Shown: one piece after another, positions 43,484 to 53,569 of the stretch
How the letters are laid out: every line of letters begins with the position of its first letter
Position numbering within the stretch: the stretch's first letter is position 1
Assembly (NCBI RefSeq): GCF_002979975.1
Contig: NZ_PCQD01000008.1
Coordinates: forward strand, 62,001-126,000
Length of the DNA stretch: 64,000 bases
Reading direction: 5' to 3'
Source of the DNA: Pseudomonas sp. MYb185
Lineage (GTDB): Bacteria > Pseudomonadota > Gammaproteobacteria > Pseudomonadales > Pseudomonadaceae
Translations under genes and position numbers: made by a program
Notes under the pieces: generated by a model
Told to the model about the DNA's origin: nothing
The model's database searches: none
Seen by the model: only the letters and a program-made list of their open reading frames with translations

Positions 43484-43800
43484 TGTCCCCGTTCACAGTG
43501 CATGAAAATACCAATCCTGCCACCAGAGCTGCCGTTCCTCTGCTGCTGAACGTCCAGAGCGATCTGATTGAAGAACTGGGCACACGGGTGGTGGTGCCGC
43601 TCTACCCCGTCGGCGATATACCAGGAAAGACGATGCGCATTCTGACGCCCATCTTCGATATCGATGCCGAGCGATACGTGATGATGACGCCGCAATTGGC
43701 AGGTATTCAGAAGAAACTGCTCGGTCCAGCCGTCGCCGACCTGTCTGCGCATCGTGAGGATATAATCGCCGCTCTCGACCTACTGATTACTGGAATCTGA
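43483..43800 (+). CDS. ccdB: CcdB-family DNA gyrase toxin
   Basis: The 105-residue toxin matches CcdB (VHENTNPATRAAVPLLLNVQ; RVVVPLYPVGDIPGKT; ILTPIFDIDAERYVMMTPQL). CcdB poisons the gyrase A subunit. The C terminus here is ...LLITGI: Gly-Ile are kept, but Thr stands where classical CcdB has the essential gyrase-contacting Trp. So the toxin might be weak or target differently. Confidence 0.9.
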   Translation: MSPFTVHENTNPATRAAVPLLLNVQSDLIEELGTRVVVPLYPVGDIPGKTMRILTPIFDIDAERYVMMTPQLAGIQKKLLGPAVADLSAHREDIIAALDLLITGI

Positions 43801-43926
43801 GCAGCAGATCTTTCCGGCGTGTAGCTCCAACCATGTGTGCGCCGGATCGGTAATTGCCAGGGCTGCCGCCCGCTCCGATCGTGTATTCTCGACAGCATTT
43901 CACCTCAGCCTTGCGGACAGGGATTC

Positions 43927-45753
43927 ATGAGTACCGAGTTGACTATTGTGCTGGCACTGCTGCTGGGCAGCATGCTGTTGTTCATCCGCAACAAGCCGCG
44001 CATGGATGTGGTCGCCGTACTGGTGATCGTCGCCCTGCCGTTGACCGGCGTGCTCAGTGTGGAGGAAGCCATTGCCGGCTTCGCCGATCCCAGCGTGCTG
44101 CTGATCGCGGCGCTGTTCGTGATTGGGGATGGCCTGGTACGTACCGGTATCGCCTACAAGCTGGGCGACTGGATGGCCCGGCAGGCGGGCAGCAGTGAGA
44201 CGCGATTGCTGATACTACTGATGCTGACCGTGGCAGCGCTGGGTTCGGTGATGAGTTCCACCGGGGTGGTGGCGATCTTCATTCCGGTGGTGATGAGCGT
44301 GAGTGTGCGCATGGGCATTCCGGCGTCCCGGCTGATGATGCCGCTGAGCTTTGCCGGGCTGATCAGCGGTATGCTGACGCTGGTCGCCACCCCGCCCAAC
44401 CTGGTGGTCAGCAGCGAATTGATGCGCCACGGTCTGGACAGTTTCTCGTTCTTCAGTTTCACGCCCATCGGTCTGGTGGTTCTCGTCTGCGGCATCGGCT
44501 ACATGCTGCTGGTGCGCCGCTGGCTGGGTGGCTCCGGGGCCGGCAAGGATGAGCCCGAGCGCCAGACCATGCAGGACCTGGCGACACTCTACCGGCTGCC
44601 GGAGCGCGAACGCCGGCTGCGACTGAATGAGGACTCACCCTTGATCGGTCGTCCGCTGAACGAACTGGAGCTGCGCAGCGAGTATGGCATCAATGTGATC
44701 GCCATCGAGCGCCAGCGGCGCTTCCGCAACCTGCTGCAGGTGGCTACCGGCAATACCGTGCCGCAACCGGGAGACATCCTGCTGGTGGACCTGGCCAGCC
44801 CGGCCATCGCCCTGCTCGGCGCCTATCAGGAAATCGGCGTGACGCCGCTGGAACTGGAGCATTCCTACTACAGCGTGCACTCCCACCAGCTGGGATTGGC
44901 CGAGGTGGCGCTGCCGCCGGAGTCGCGCCTGCCGGGCAGGACCATTCAGGAACTGGCATTCCGCAGCCGCCACCGGCTCAATGTGGTCGGCCTGCGGCGC
45001 AAGGGCAAGGCCCTGCAGGGCCTGCTGGTGGATGAGAAGCTGGAAGCCGCCGATACCCTGCTGGTTGCCGGGAGTTGGAAGGACATCGACCGCCTGCATA
45101 TGCTGACCCGCGATTTTGTGCTGCTCAGCCTGCCCAGCGAGATCAAGGAGGTGGTACCGGCAGCACGCAAGGCGCCCTATGCCCTGTTCAGTCTCGGCGT
45201 GATGGTGGTGTTGATGGTCTCGGGGGTGGTGTCGAACCTGATGGCGGCGCTGATCGGCTGTTTGCTGATGGGTGCCTTCAAGTGCATCAGCATGGACTCG
45301 GCCTACAAGTCCATCCACTGGCCGAGCCTGATCCTGATTGTCGGCATGCTGCCCTTTGCCCTGGCGTTGCAGAAGACCGGCGGTATCGACCTGGCCGTGG
45401 GCGGCTTGCTGAACCTGTTCGGCGATGCCGGGCCGCGCGCGTTGATCGCCACGCTGTTCATCGCCACGGCGGTGACCGGGCTGTTCATCTCCAATACCGC
45501 CACCGCCGTGTTGATGGCACCGGTGGCGGTGGCCACCGCCCAGGCAATGGGCGCCTCGCCCTACCCCTTCGTGATGACCGTGGCACTGGCAGCGTCGGCG
45601 GCGTTCATGACGCCGGTGTCATCACCGGTCAACACCCTGGTGCTGGACCCCGGCGGCTACCGTTTCAGTGATTTCCTGAAGATTGGCGTGCCTTTCACCA
45701 TTCTGGTGTTGATCATTACCGTGTTGCTGGTGCCAGTGATTTTTCCGTTGTAG
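43927..45753 (+). CDS. SLC13-family permease with two TrkA-C domains
   Basis: The 608-residue inner-membrane transporter has N-terminal and C-terminal membrane halves separated by a cytoplasmic region with two RCK/TrkA-C domains (NEDSPLIGRPLNELELRS; PPESRLPGRTIQELAFRS). The C-terminal half has the paired Ser-Asn-Thr-like motif (SNTATAVLMAPVAVATAQ). It is a sodium-coupled anion symporter family (sulfate or dicarboxylate). ATG 43927 follows GGGA. Substrate unknown. Confidence 0.9.
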   Translation: MSTELTIVLALLLGSMLLFIRNKPRMDVVAVLVIVALPLTGVLSVEEAIAGFADPSVLLIAALFVIGDGLVRTGIAYKLGDWMARQAGSSETRLLILLMLTVAALGSVMSSTGVVAIFIPVVMSVSVRMGIPASRLMMPLSFAGLISGMLTLVATPPNLVVSSELMRHGLDSFSFFSFTPIGLVVLVCGIGYMLLVRRWLGGSGAGKDEPERQTMQDLATLYRLPERERRLRLNEDSPLIGRPLNELELRSEYGINVIAIERQRRFRNLLQVATGNTVPQPGDILLVDLASPAIALLGAYQEIGVTPLELEHSYYSVHSHQLGLAEVALPPESRLPGRTIQELAFRSRHRLNVVGLRRKGKALQGLLVDEKLEAADTLLVAGSWKDIDRLHMLTRDFVLLSLPSEIKEVVPAARKAPYALFSLGVMVVLMVSGVVSNLMAALIGCLLMGAFKCISMDSAYKSIHWPSLILIVGMLPFALALQKTGGIDLAVGGLLNLFGDAGPRALIATLFIATAVTGLFISNTATAVLMAPVAVATAQAMGASPYPFVMTVALAASAAFMTPVSSPVNTLVLDPGGYRFSDFLKIGVPFTILVLIITVLLVPVIFPL

Positions 45754-45791
45754 ATGCTGGTACTACCGCGCTGGCTTCAGCTGTCATTCTG

Positions 45792-46649
45792 CTACCACTG
45801 CGCACAATGATCCTTCTCCGGTGCCGCCGGGGTCAGCCACAGGTAGTCAGCCTGTTCAGCACCGGGCAGCGGCTTGCCGGCCTCGTGCAGCATGACCACC
45901 ACTGGCGCCGGCCCATCCAGGTGCAGTGGTACGCCCAGGTCCTTGCGCACATGGAAGTTGCCGGCCAGCAGCAATGCCGGGGCCGCTGCGGTGGCCAGTT
46001 GCTCACCCATACGCACATCGCGCTGCTGCTGGATGCCGCGCATGGCGCTGAGTTGCGGCTCGGCTATCTGTCCACAATGGGACGCTTCGATGGTCTCGCG
46101 CAGTTCGGCCAGTGCCTGATCGGAATAGCGAGGCGAGGCCGCTACCGGCGTGCGGTACAGGGTACTGATCTCCTCCCGGTCGAGGTTGGCGGCGTGCAGG
46201 TTGATACCGGCCTCCAGCGCCCAGGTGACAATCGGCCCGTAGACATCCCAATCCCAGCCAGGGCCCCAGTTCAGCTGCTCAGCCAATTGTTCGGGCTGCA
46301 CTACGATATCGCCGTTCTGCAGGCTGTCCACGGCGGGCTGTTGCGAGGGCGTCAGCATTTCCAGCAGCAGGCTGGCTTGCGGCCGCTGCTGCTGCAGGCG
46401 CTGCAGCAGCCATAGTTGCAGACGATGATGGTCATCATTGTCGTGCTGCTCGCCCACCAGCACCTGGCTGGCCGGCGCCAGGCGCTGCACCAGTTCATCG
46501 GCCGTGAGCCATTCACCAGTCGCCGTATCCTGCGCCTGGCCCAGCCGCTCACGCTGGTCGGACACCGTGTTCTGCCAGGCGGGCAAAGGCTCTGCGCCGC
46601 TCATCGACACCCAGACGGCCAGCAGCCCGGCCAACATTCCCCGTTTCAT
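45792..46649 (-). CDS. ChaN-like protein (heme/iron-related family)
   Basis: A 285-residue exported protein with a signal peptide (residues 1-18, no lipobox Cys visible) and the ChaN motif VLVGEQHDNDDHHRLQLWLL. The family binds heme or is linked to iron uptake. The ATG 46649 start has AAGGGGG upstream. The stop is 38 bases from the convergent SLC13 gene. Confidence 0.88.
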   Translation of the reverse strand: MKRGMLAGLLAVWVSMSGAEPLPAWQNTVSDQRERLGQAQDTATGEWLTADELVQRLAPASQVLVGEQHDNDDHHRLQLWLLQRLQQQRPQASLLLEMLTPSQQPAVDSLQNGDIVVQPEQLAEQLNWGPGWDWDVYGPIVTWALEAGINLHAANLDREEISTLYRTPVAASPRYSDQALAELRETIEASHCGQIAEPQLSAMRGIQQQRDVRMGEQLATAAAPALLLAGNFHVRKDLGVPLHLDGPAPVVVMLHEAGKPLPGAEQADYLWLTPAAPEKDHCAQW

Positions 46650-46780
46650 GAAGCCCCCTTGTACAATGCATCCATCACCCAGTATCTGCGGTTTGCGACG
46701 CGCCGTGAACTGGAGTAACGTGCTGCAGACTTTCGGCCCAGCCGACAGCATGCCCTTTGTTCTACCGCTGCGGATAATCC

Positions 46781-47788
46781 ATGCCCATCGACAACAGTAT
46801 TGTTCATCAGATCCACAAGAAGCCTGACGGCCAGCCCGCCAGCCTGAGCCTGCGCGATGCCGAGCTGGCCAACTCCGAGGCGCTGGAGCAATTGCTGGCC
46901 GGACTGATCGAAGCCTACAACAGCAAGCCGAACAAGGCCTGGGGCTATTTCCATGAGGAAAGCGGTGCCTACCCGTTCAGCGGCTGGCTGCAGCAATTGC
47001 TGGATGAGGAACAGGACTTCGTCGGGTTTTCCAAGCGCTCGGCCGAGCACCTGAAGACGCTGATGGAAGGGTCCAACCTGGCGCTCGGTGGGCATGTGCT
47101 GTTCATCCGCTACCGCCAGGGCATGACCGCCTTCCTGATCATCGCCCTGTTGCACCATACCGAAGGCGTTACCGTGACCGACGACCTCAACGTGGCGGCA
47201 GCGCGGCACCTGGATCTGTCCAGCCTGAACATGGCGGCGCGCATCAACCTCACCGAGTGGAAGCAGAACGCCAACTCGAAACAGTACATTTCCTTCATTC
47301 GCGGACGCAGCGGCAAGCGGGTGTCGGACTATTTCCGTGACTTCATCGGCTGCATCGAAGGCGCCAACCCCGAGCAGGAAACCACCACCCTGCTGCAGGC
47401 CTTCCAGGATTACGTCGGCGAAGCCGACATGCCGGTCGATGAGCTCAAGGACAAGACCAAGGCCATGAGCGGCTACGTCAGCAGCCAGGCGCGCCAGGGT
47501 GAGCAGGTGGCGCTGGAGGAGCTGTCCGGGCTGATCGACGAGGAACAGCCGCGCGCCTTCTATGATTACATCCGCAACAAGGATTATGGCCTGTCCCCGG
47601 AGATTCCGCCGGACAAGCGCACGCTGAACAACTTTCTGAAGTTCTATGGCAAGGCTGACGGTCTGTCGATCAGCTTCGAGGCGCACCTGCTCGGTGACCG
47701 GGTCGAGTATGACGAAAGCGAGGACTCGCTGGTGATCAAACATCCGCCGAAGGGATTGATCCAGCAACTGCGCAACAAGAGAAAGTAG
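46781..47788 (+). CDS. yejK: Nucleoid-associated protein YejK (NdpA)
   Basis: The 335-residue protein matches the YejK/NdpA family throughout: start [40 protein letters not shown], and the C-terminal KYDKPDG-like segment near [19 protein letters not shown]. It associates with the nucleoid; its biochemical role is poorly defined. Start and length are as expected. Confidence 0.95.
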   Translation: MPIDNSIVHQIHKKPDGQPASLSLRDAELANSEALEQLLAGLIEAYNSKPNKAWGYFHEESGAYPFSGWLQQLLDEEQDFVGFSKRSAEHLKTLMEGSNLALGGHVLFIRYRQGMTAFLIIALLHHTEGVTVTDDLNVAAARHLDLSSLNMAARINLTEWKQNANSKQYISFIRGRSGKRVSDYFRDFIGCIEGANPEQETTTLLQAFQDYVGEADMPVDELKDKTKAMSGYVSSQARQGEQVALEELSGLIDEEQPRAFYDYIRNKDYGLSPEIPPDKRTLNNFLKFYGKADGLSISFEAHLLGDRVEYDESEDSLVIKHPPKGLIQQLRNKRK

Positions 47789-47889
47789 CGCGGATACATT
47801 TTGATTGTTTTTCGTTCGGGGTTTTCCCTGAACAACGCAGCCCAGCGGGGAGTCACTTGTTTTAGACAAATGACAAACCCGGAGCTGCC

Positions 47890-48891
47890 ATGGCCAGTCT
47901 TTCCAACAAGATCGTGGTGATCAGTGGGGCCTCGGCCGGTGTCGGCCGGGCCACTGCGGTCGGGTTCGCCCGTCAGGGTGCTACCGTGGCGCTGCTGGCC
48001 CGGGGCGCCAAGGGGTTGGAAGGAGCCCGGGCGGAAGTCGAGGCCGCCGGCGGCAAGGCCTGGGTTCGCACCCTGGATGTGGCCGATGCGCAGCAGGTGG
48101 ATGCGGCCGCCGCCGCTATCGAGTCCGAACTCGGCCCGATCGATATCTGGGTCAACAACGCCATGGTCACCGTGCTGTCCCCGGTCAGTCAGATGAGCGC
48201 CGACGAGTACCGCCGGGTGACCGAGGTGACCTACCTGGGCACGGTACATGGCACCTGCGCCGCCCTGCGCCATATGCGTCCCCGTAACCGCGGCAGCATT
48301 GTGCAGGTCGGCTCGGCGCTGGCCTACCGCGCCATTCCCCTGCAATCAGCCTACTGCGCGGCGAAGTTCGCCTGCCGCGGCTTCACCGATGCGCTGCGGG
48401 TGGAGCTGCAGCATGAGAATAGCGCCATCCATGTCACCACCGTACATCTGGCGGCCTTCAATACACCGCAGTTCGACTGGGCGCGTACCCGTCTGGAACG
48501 CAAGCCACAGCCGCTGCCACCGGTCTTCCAGCCGGAAGTGGCAGCGCGCGGTATCGTCTGGGCGGCGGGCCAGCGCCGGCGCGAGGTGTACGTGGGTTTT
48601 CCCGCCGTCAAGACCATCTGGGGCAACAAGTTCGTGCCCGCCTTCGCCGATCATGTTCTGCAGACCCAGGGTTATGACGGCCAGAAGGATGACCAACCGC
48701 TGCCGCCGGACCGCCCGGACAATCTGTTCGAGCCGGTGGACCGGGATATGGGCAGCCATGGCCGGTTCGACAGCGAGGCGCGGGATCACAGCGGCCAGCT
48801 GTGGCTGACCATGCATCGGGGCAGCGTTACCGGTGTCATCGCTGGTGCCGTACTGTTGCCACTGGCGCTGTTGCTGCTGAAAAAACGCTGA
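47890..48891 (+). CDS. SDR-family oxidoreductase with C-terminal membrane helix
   Basis: The 333-residue protein has the Rossmann motif SGASAGVGRATAVGFARQGA and the catalytic YCAAK (Tyr-x3-Lys), then a long C-terminal extension ending in one transmembrane helix (VTGVIAGAVLLPLALLLL, residues 314-331). The membrane anchor suggests a membrane-bound dehydrogenase acting on a lipophilic substrate. The GH15 gene follows 26 bases after the stop; the three genes after it point the other way. Confidence 0.92.
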   Translation: MASLSNKIVVISGASAGVGRATAVGFARQGATVALLARGAKGLEGARAEVEAAGGKAWVRTLDVADAQQVDAAAAAIESELGPIDIWVNNAMVTVLSPVSQMSADEYRRVTEVTYLGTVHGTCAALRHMRPRNRGSIVQVGSALAYRAIPLQSAYCAAKFACRGFTDALRVELQHENSAIHVTTVHLAAFNTPQFDWARTRLERKPQPLPPVFQPEVAARGIVWAAGQRRREVYVGFPAVKTIWGNKFVPAFADHVLQTQGYDGQKDDQPLPPDRPDNLFEPVDRDMGSHGRFDSEARDHSGQLWLTMHRGSVTGVIAGAVLLPLALLLLKKR

Positions 48892-48917
48892 ATACCTACC
48901 CCTGCAGGGAGTCGCCC

Positions 48918-50720
48918 ATGACCCAGCCCATCAAGGACTATGCTCTGCTTGGCAATCTGCGCTGCGCCGCCCTGGTCGGGCGCAACGGCAGTATCGACTG
49001 GTTCTGCCCACCACGCTTCGACGCCCCCGCCTGTTTCACCAAGCTGCTGGGTACCGAGCAGCATGGCTTCTGGCAGATCGCCCCCGCACAGTCGCCACAC
49101 AAGGTGGAGCGCCATTACCAGCAAGATACCCTGGTGCTGTGCACCGAGTTCGAAGTCGATGGCGGCAGGGTGCGCGTGACCGACTTCATGCCGTTGCATG
49201 AGAAGACCCTGATCGTTCGCCAGGTCGAAGGCGTGGAGGGCTCAGTGGCGATGCGCATGCAGCTGTCGCCGCGTTTTGGTTACGGCGCCCGTGCCGCGCA
49301 CTGCGAGCAGCATGCCGACGGCTGCAGCCTGTGGGATGAAGACCGCCAGCGTCTGGTGCTGTACAGCGATACTGCCCTGCAACTCGAGTCCGATCAGGCG
49401 ACCGCCCGCTTTACCTTGCAGGCGGGCGACAACGTGCACTTCATCCTCGAGCATCTACAGGCCGGCGAGGCGCCAGCGTCCATCGAAGATCCCCGCCAGT
49501 TGCTGGATGCCTGCTGCCAGTGGTGGCGCCGCTGGGTCAGTGAGTCCACCTACCACGGCCGCTGGCGCGATGCGGTGATCCGCTCGCTGATCACCCTCAA
49601 GGCGCTGACCTATCAGCCGACCGGCAGCATGGTGGCGGCTCCCACCACCTCCCTGCCGGAGGCACCTGGACTCGGCGCCAACTGGGATTACCGGTTCTGC
49701 TGGCTGCGTGATGCGGTCTGGGCGCTGGATATTCTCATCGACTCCAATTACCTGGACGAGGCCCATGCCTGGCGCGACTGGCTATCACGCCTGCTGGACA
49801 AGAATGACGGCGACATCCGCGTACTCTACGACCTCGATGGCGAGGCCACCCCGGATGAACGCGAGCTCGACTGGCTGCCCGGTCATCTCGACTCCCGCCC
49901 GGTGCGTATCGGCAACGCCGCGCGCGATCAGCACCAACTGGATGTGTATGGTCAGTTGATCGACCTGCTGCATATAGGGCGGCGCAGCGGCATGCAGCTG
50001 AGTCCGCATAGCTGGCACCGCCAGCGTCTGCTGATGGACAGGATAATCGCCTGCTGGCACGAGCCGGACGAAGGTATCTGGGAGCTGCGCGGACGGCGGC
50101 GCAACTATATCCATTCCAAGGTCTATGCCTGGGTCGCCGTCGACCGCTCCATCCGCGACGCCGAGGAGTTCGGCTTGCATGCGCCACTGGAGCAGTGGCG
50201 TGCGGTGCGGGATGAAATCCACGCGCAGGTCTGCGAACAAGGCGTCGACCCGCAGCGCGGGGCCTTCAAGCAGAGCTACGAAGACGCCGAGCCGGATGCC
50301 AGCCTGCTGATGATCCCGCTGCTGGGTTTTCTGCCGGTGGAGGATCCGCGGGTACGGGCCACCATCGCCTGGATCGAGCAGGACCTGCTGCGCGACGGGC
50401 TGGTGCATCGCTTCCGCCCGAATGACAGCGAGGCCGGCTGGGAGGGTACCTTTATCGCCTGTTCGTTCTGGATGGTGGACAACCTGATCATGGATCAGCG
50501 CGAGGGTGAGGCCGAAACCATGTTCGCCCGCCTGCTGGCCCTGCGTAACGATGTTGGCCTGCTGGCCGAGGAGTACCATCCCGCGCATGGCCTGCTGGGC
50601 AATTTCCCCCAGGCGCTGTCGCACCTGGCGCTGGTCAAGACCGCCTACCTGATACAGGCTTGCGAACAGGTGCACCATGGTGGCAGCCCCGAGCGGCATT
50701 CCTACCGGCCGGTGGAATAG
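48918..50720 (+). CDS. Glycoside hydrolase family 15 protein (glucoamylase/trehalase-like)
   Basis: The 600-residue enzyme matches GH15: N-terminal domain (IKDYALLGNLRCAALVGRNG, IDWFCPPRFDAPACFTKLL) then the (alpha/alpha)6 barrel with the substrate-site motif NWDYRFCWLRDAVWALDIL, plus catalytic-acid-like acids (PDEGIWELRG; GEAETMFARLLAL). It hydrolyses alpha-glucosidic bonds; maltose, trehalose or glycogen are all possible. ATG 48918 with GCAGGGAG. There is no signal peptide, so it is cytoplasmic. Confidence 0.92.
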   Translation: MTQPIKDYALLGNLRCAALVGRNGSIDWFCPPRFDAPACFTKLLGTEQHGFWQIAPAQSPHKVERHYQQDTLVLCTEFEVDGGRVRVTDFMPLHEKTLIVRQVEGVEGSVAMRMQLSPRFGYGARAAHCEQHADGCSLWDEDRQRLVLYSDTALQLESDQATARFTLQAGDNVHFILEHLQAGEAPASIEDPRQLLDACCQWWRRWVSESTYHGRWRDAVIRSLITLKALTYQPTGSMVAAPTTSLPEAPGLGANWDYRFCWLRDAVWALDILIDSNYLDEAHAWRDWLSRLLDKNDGDIRVLYDLDGEATPDERELDWLPGHLDSRPVRIGNAARDQHQLDVYGQLIDLLHIGRRSGMQLSPHSWHRQRLLMDRIIACWHEPDEGIWELRGRRRNYIHSKVYAWVAVDRSIRDAEEFGLHAPLEQWRAVRDEIHAQVCEQGVDPQRGAFKQSYEDAEPDASLLMIPLLGFLPVEDPRVRATIAWIEQDLLRDGLVHRFRPNDSEAGWEGTFIACSFWMVDNLIMDQREGEAETMFARLLALRNDVGLLAEEYHPAHGLLGNFPQALSHLALVKTAYLIQACEQVHHGGSPERHSYRPVE

Positions 50721-50732
50721 CCCATCCCGCCT

Positions 50733-52085
50733 TTACAAGCCGCTGGGCCAGGTCTCGCCCAGCTCGCCACTGGCCGTCGAGTGCCGCGTCAATGGCTGCA
50801 GCGCATGGGTATGCTGATAGTGCAGCATGAAGTCGAACTGCTCCGGCAGGCGGCTGTAGTAATAGTGACTGTGGCGTTCGGTCTGCGGTCGATAGATCAC
50901 CCCGATGGCACGCTGCAGACGCGCCTCGGCCAACGCGGCGGACAAGGCGTCATTGCCGCGCAGGTCGAGTAGAAAGTCATCCTCGGGTACCGCCTGGAAC
51001 AACGCCTCGTAACTACCCGGCAGCGGCGGCCGGATCGTCCTGGTTTCCGCCGGGCCGTCCCAGTCCGACGCCGCGGTCACCTCGCCAGTGGCGGTGGAAA
51101 AGCCGACCAGCAAGGCCTGCTCGCCGTACTGCTGTCGAGCCAACTGGCCGATATTGAACTCGCCCCGGGCACCCATCTCGGTGGCGGCGGCATTGCCCAC
51201 ATGCGAGTTGTGCGCCCATACCACCATTCCCGCCGGCTCGCCAAGCTGGTACGTCAGATGGCTGCGCAGCGCCTCCAGGGTTTCGAACATGTGGCCGTCA
51301 CGCAGGTTCCAGGAGCTGGGCCGGCCGCGGAACATCGCCCGATAGTATTCCTCGGCATTGCGCACCAGCCGGGCATTCTGCTCGGCGCAGAAACGCTGTT
51401 CATCGGCCACCAGGCCCAGGCCTTCCAGGCGCTGGAAGGCGCGGGTCTGCATTTCCCGCAGTTGCTCGGTGATCGCCTGTTCACAGGAGGTGCTGAGACC
51501 GAATTCCACCGACTGGCCGTACAGATGCGGCTCATGGAGAAACTGATCCAGGCAGGCATAGCGCTCCCGCGCCCGAGCCGCAGCCGGCGGGTCCTGCTTT
51601 TCCAGGTAGTCGATCACCGCCCGGGTGGAACTCTGCAGGCTGTACAGGTCCAGCCCATAGAAGCCGACCGGACGCAGCCCGGCAGCGGCCCGGGTCGGCA
51701 TGGCATTGAACTCGGCCAGCCAGCGGACGAAGTCCAGCACCTCGGTGTTGGCCCACATCCATACCGGGAAACGCTCGAACGCCTGGAATGCCTGCTCGGC
51801 CCGCTGATCCGGGTCCAGGTTCCAGACATGGCGGTTGATTGCATAGGCGTCGGGCCAGTCCGCCTCGACCGCCACCCCGGCAAATCCCAGTTCGCTGATC
51901 AGGCGCCGTGTCAGCCGTGCCCGCGCCCGGTAGAACTCACTGGTGCCATGGGAGGCTTCACCGATCATCACCAACGGTTTGCCGCGCGCCGCCTCGATGA
52001 GGCTGTCGAAGTCCTCCGCCGCGCCGGTCAATGGCTGCGCCTGGCGGGCAATGGCGCGGCTCAGCGCGCTGTCAGTGCTGTTCAT
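50733..52085 (-). CDS. Erythromycin esterase-family protein
   Basis: The 450-residue protein matches the erythromycin-esterase superfamily: LVMIGEASHGTSEFYRARAR (Glu and His of the site), GFAGVAVEADWPDAY, and WAHNSHVGNAAATEMGARGE. Real esterases of this type open macrolide lactones, but most chromosomal members have unknown substrates. ATG 52085 overlaps the upstream phosphoribosyltransferase stop by 14 bases. In many genomes the two activities are fused, so they probably act together. Confidence 0.9.
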   Translation of the reverse strand: MNSTDSALSRAIARQAQPLTGAAEDFDSLIEAARGKPLVMIGEASHGTSEFYRARARLTRRLISELGFAGVAVEADWPDAYAINRHVWNLDPDQRAEQAFQAFERFPVWMWANTEVLDFVRWLAEFNAMPTRAAAGLRPVGFYGLDLYSLQSSTRAVIDYLEKQDPPAAARARERYACLDQFLHEPHLYGQSVEFGLSTSCEQAITEQLREMQTRAFQRLEGLGLVADEQRFCAEQNARLVRNAEEYYRAMFRGRPSSWNLRDGHMFETLEALRSHLTYQLGEPAGMVVWAHNSHVGNAAATEMGARGEFNIGQLARQQYGEQALLVGFSTATGEVTAASDWDGPAETRTIRPPLPGSYEALFQAVPEDDFLLDLRGNDALSAALAEARLQRAIGVIYRPQTERHSHYYYSRLPEQFDFMLHYQHTHALQPLTRHSTASGELGETWPSGL

Positions 52086-52731
52086 CAGTGGCCTCCGGAC
52101 GATGCCGCTGCAGCAGCTCAATGACCTCCTCATCGCTGACCTGCTGGAAATCCGCGTACCACAGGCCCACGCCACGAAAGAACTCGAGCCGGTGGGGGCA
52201 GACCAACCGATCCACCAGCACTTCGAGCTGGCGGCAGGTCTCGGCGGCAACCACCGGTACCGCCACCACCACGGTCTGCGCACCGCCAGCCCGCACCGCG
52301 TCGATGGCGGCACGCATGGTCGCTCCGGTAGCCAGGCCATCGTCCACCAGGATTACGTCGCAACCCTGCAGATCCGGCTCGGCGCGACTACCGCGGTAGA
52401 CCTGGCTGCGGCGCTGCAGCTCGGCCTGCTCGCGCTGCAAGGTCGCCTCGACCTGCCCGGCGCTGATGTTCAGCTCACCAATCACATCACGATCCAGATA
52501 GCAGCTGCCGCCACTGGCAATCGCGCCCATGGCGAATTCCTCATGCCCGGGTATGCCCAGCTTGCGCACCAGCAGGATATCCAGCGGCAATTGCAGAGCA
52601 CTGGCGATCTCCGCCGCCACCGGCACGCCACCACGCGGCAGCGCCAGCAGCCGCATATCCCGGCGGCCGGCATAGTCGCCCAGTTCCGCGGCCAGCGCCT
52701 GGCCAGCCTCGATTCGGTCGGAATAGATCAT
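52072..52731 (-). CDS. Phosphoribosyltransferase-fold protein
   Basis: The 219-residue protein has a type I PRTase PRPP loop, DVILVDDGLATGATMRAAI, and the N-terminal ALPRGGVPVAAEIASALQLP. It probably hydrolyses or transfers a phosphoribosyl group, but the base is unknown. ATG 52731 is preferred to 52737 by spacing from AAAGG. It is translationally coupled to the erythromycin-esterase-like gene. Confidence 0.88.
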   Translation of the reverse strand: MIYSDRIEAGQALAAELGDYAGRRDMRLLALPRGGVPVAAEIASALQLPLDILLVRKLGIPGHEEFAMGAIASGGSCYLDRDVIGELNISAGQVEATLQREQAELQRRSQVYRGSRAEPDLQGCDVILVDDGLATGATMRAAIDAVRAGGAQTVVVAVPVVAAETCRQLEVLVDRLVCPHRLEFFRGVGLWYADFQQVSDEEVIELLQRHRPEATDEQH

Positions 52732-52807
52732 GGTCATTCGCCTTTAGCTGATCCCATGCTACAGAGACCGGCCTGGCAGATGACTGTTCAACCCTTTTCC
52801 CGGAAGG

Positions 52808-53569
52808 TCAGGGCTTGAGCTTGTAACCGGTACGGAAGATCCACCACACCAGCGTCAGGCAGACCAGCAGGAACACCAGGGTCATGCCCAGGCTGACGGC
52901 GATATGCACATCGGCCACCCCATAGAAGCTCCAGCGAAAGCCGCTGATCAGGTAGACCACCGGATTGAACAGGGTAATGGTCTGCCACATCGGTGGCAGC
53001 ATGCTGATCGAGTAGAAGCTGCCACCGAGAAAGGCCAGCGGCGTGACTATCATCATCGGAATGATCTGCAACTTCTCGAAGCCATCGGCCCAGACGCCGA
53101 TGATGAAGCCGAACAGACTGAAGGTCACCGCCGTGAGGACCAGGAACGACAGCATCCACAGCGGGTGCTCGATCTGGTAGCTGACGAACAGCCGCGCGGT
53201 GAGCAGGATCAGCAGCCCCAGCAGCACCGACTTGGTGGCGGCGGCGCCAACATACCCAACAACGATCTCGATCGGCGACACCGGCGCGGACAGTACCTCG
53301 TACAGGGTCCCGGTGAACTTGGGCATGTAGATGCCGAAGGAGGCATTGGCGATGCTCTCGTTGAGCAGCATCAGCATGATCAGCCCGGGAATGATGAAGG
53401 CGCCGTAACTGACGCCGTCGACCTGCTCCATGCGTGCACCGATCGCCGCGCCGAACACGATGAAATACAACGAGGTGGAAATCACCGGAGAGGCGATGCT
53501 CTGGAACAGCGTGCGCCACATGCGCGACAGCTCCGAATAGTAGATCGCCCACATACCATGCAGATTCAT
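52808..53569 (-). CDS. ABC-2 type transporter permease (YadH-like)
   Basis: The 253-residue membrane protein has six hydrophobic helices and the ABC-2 signature at the end of helix 5/6 ([32 protein letters not shown]). It pairs with the ATPase gene upstream (4-base overlap). The family exports lipids or drugs or other substrates. The out-of-frame ORF 52788-53552 on the same strand is a shadow. Confidence 0.93.
   Translation of the reverse strand: MNLHGMWAIYYSELSRMWRTLFQSIASPVISTSLYFIVFGAAIGARMEQVDGVSYGAFIIPGLIMLMLLNESIANASFGIYMPKFTGTLYEVLSAPVSPIEIVVGYVGAAATKSVLLGLLILLTARLFVSYQIEHPLWMLSFLVLTAVTFSLFGFIIGVWADGFEKLQIIPMMIVTPLAFLGGSFYSISMLPPMWQTITLFNPVVYLISGFRWSFYGVADVHIAVSLGMTLVFLLVCLTLVWWIFRTGYKLKP

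Noticed and set aside
46646-47869. Long minus-strand ORF (407 aa) opposite yejK
   Set aside because: Antisense to a clear family match; no recognisable domain.
52788-53552. Second frame (254 aa) over the ABC-2 permease
   Set aside because: Same strand, alternative frame with no membrane helices; the 52808-53569 frame matches the family.
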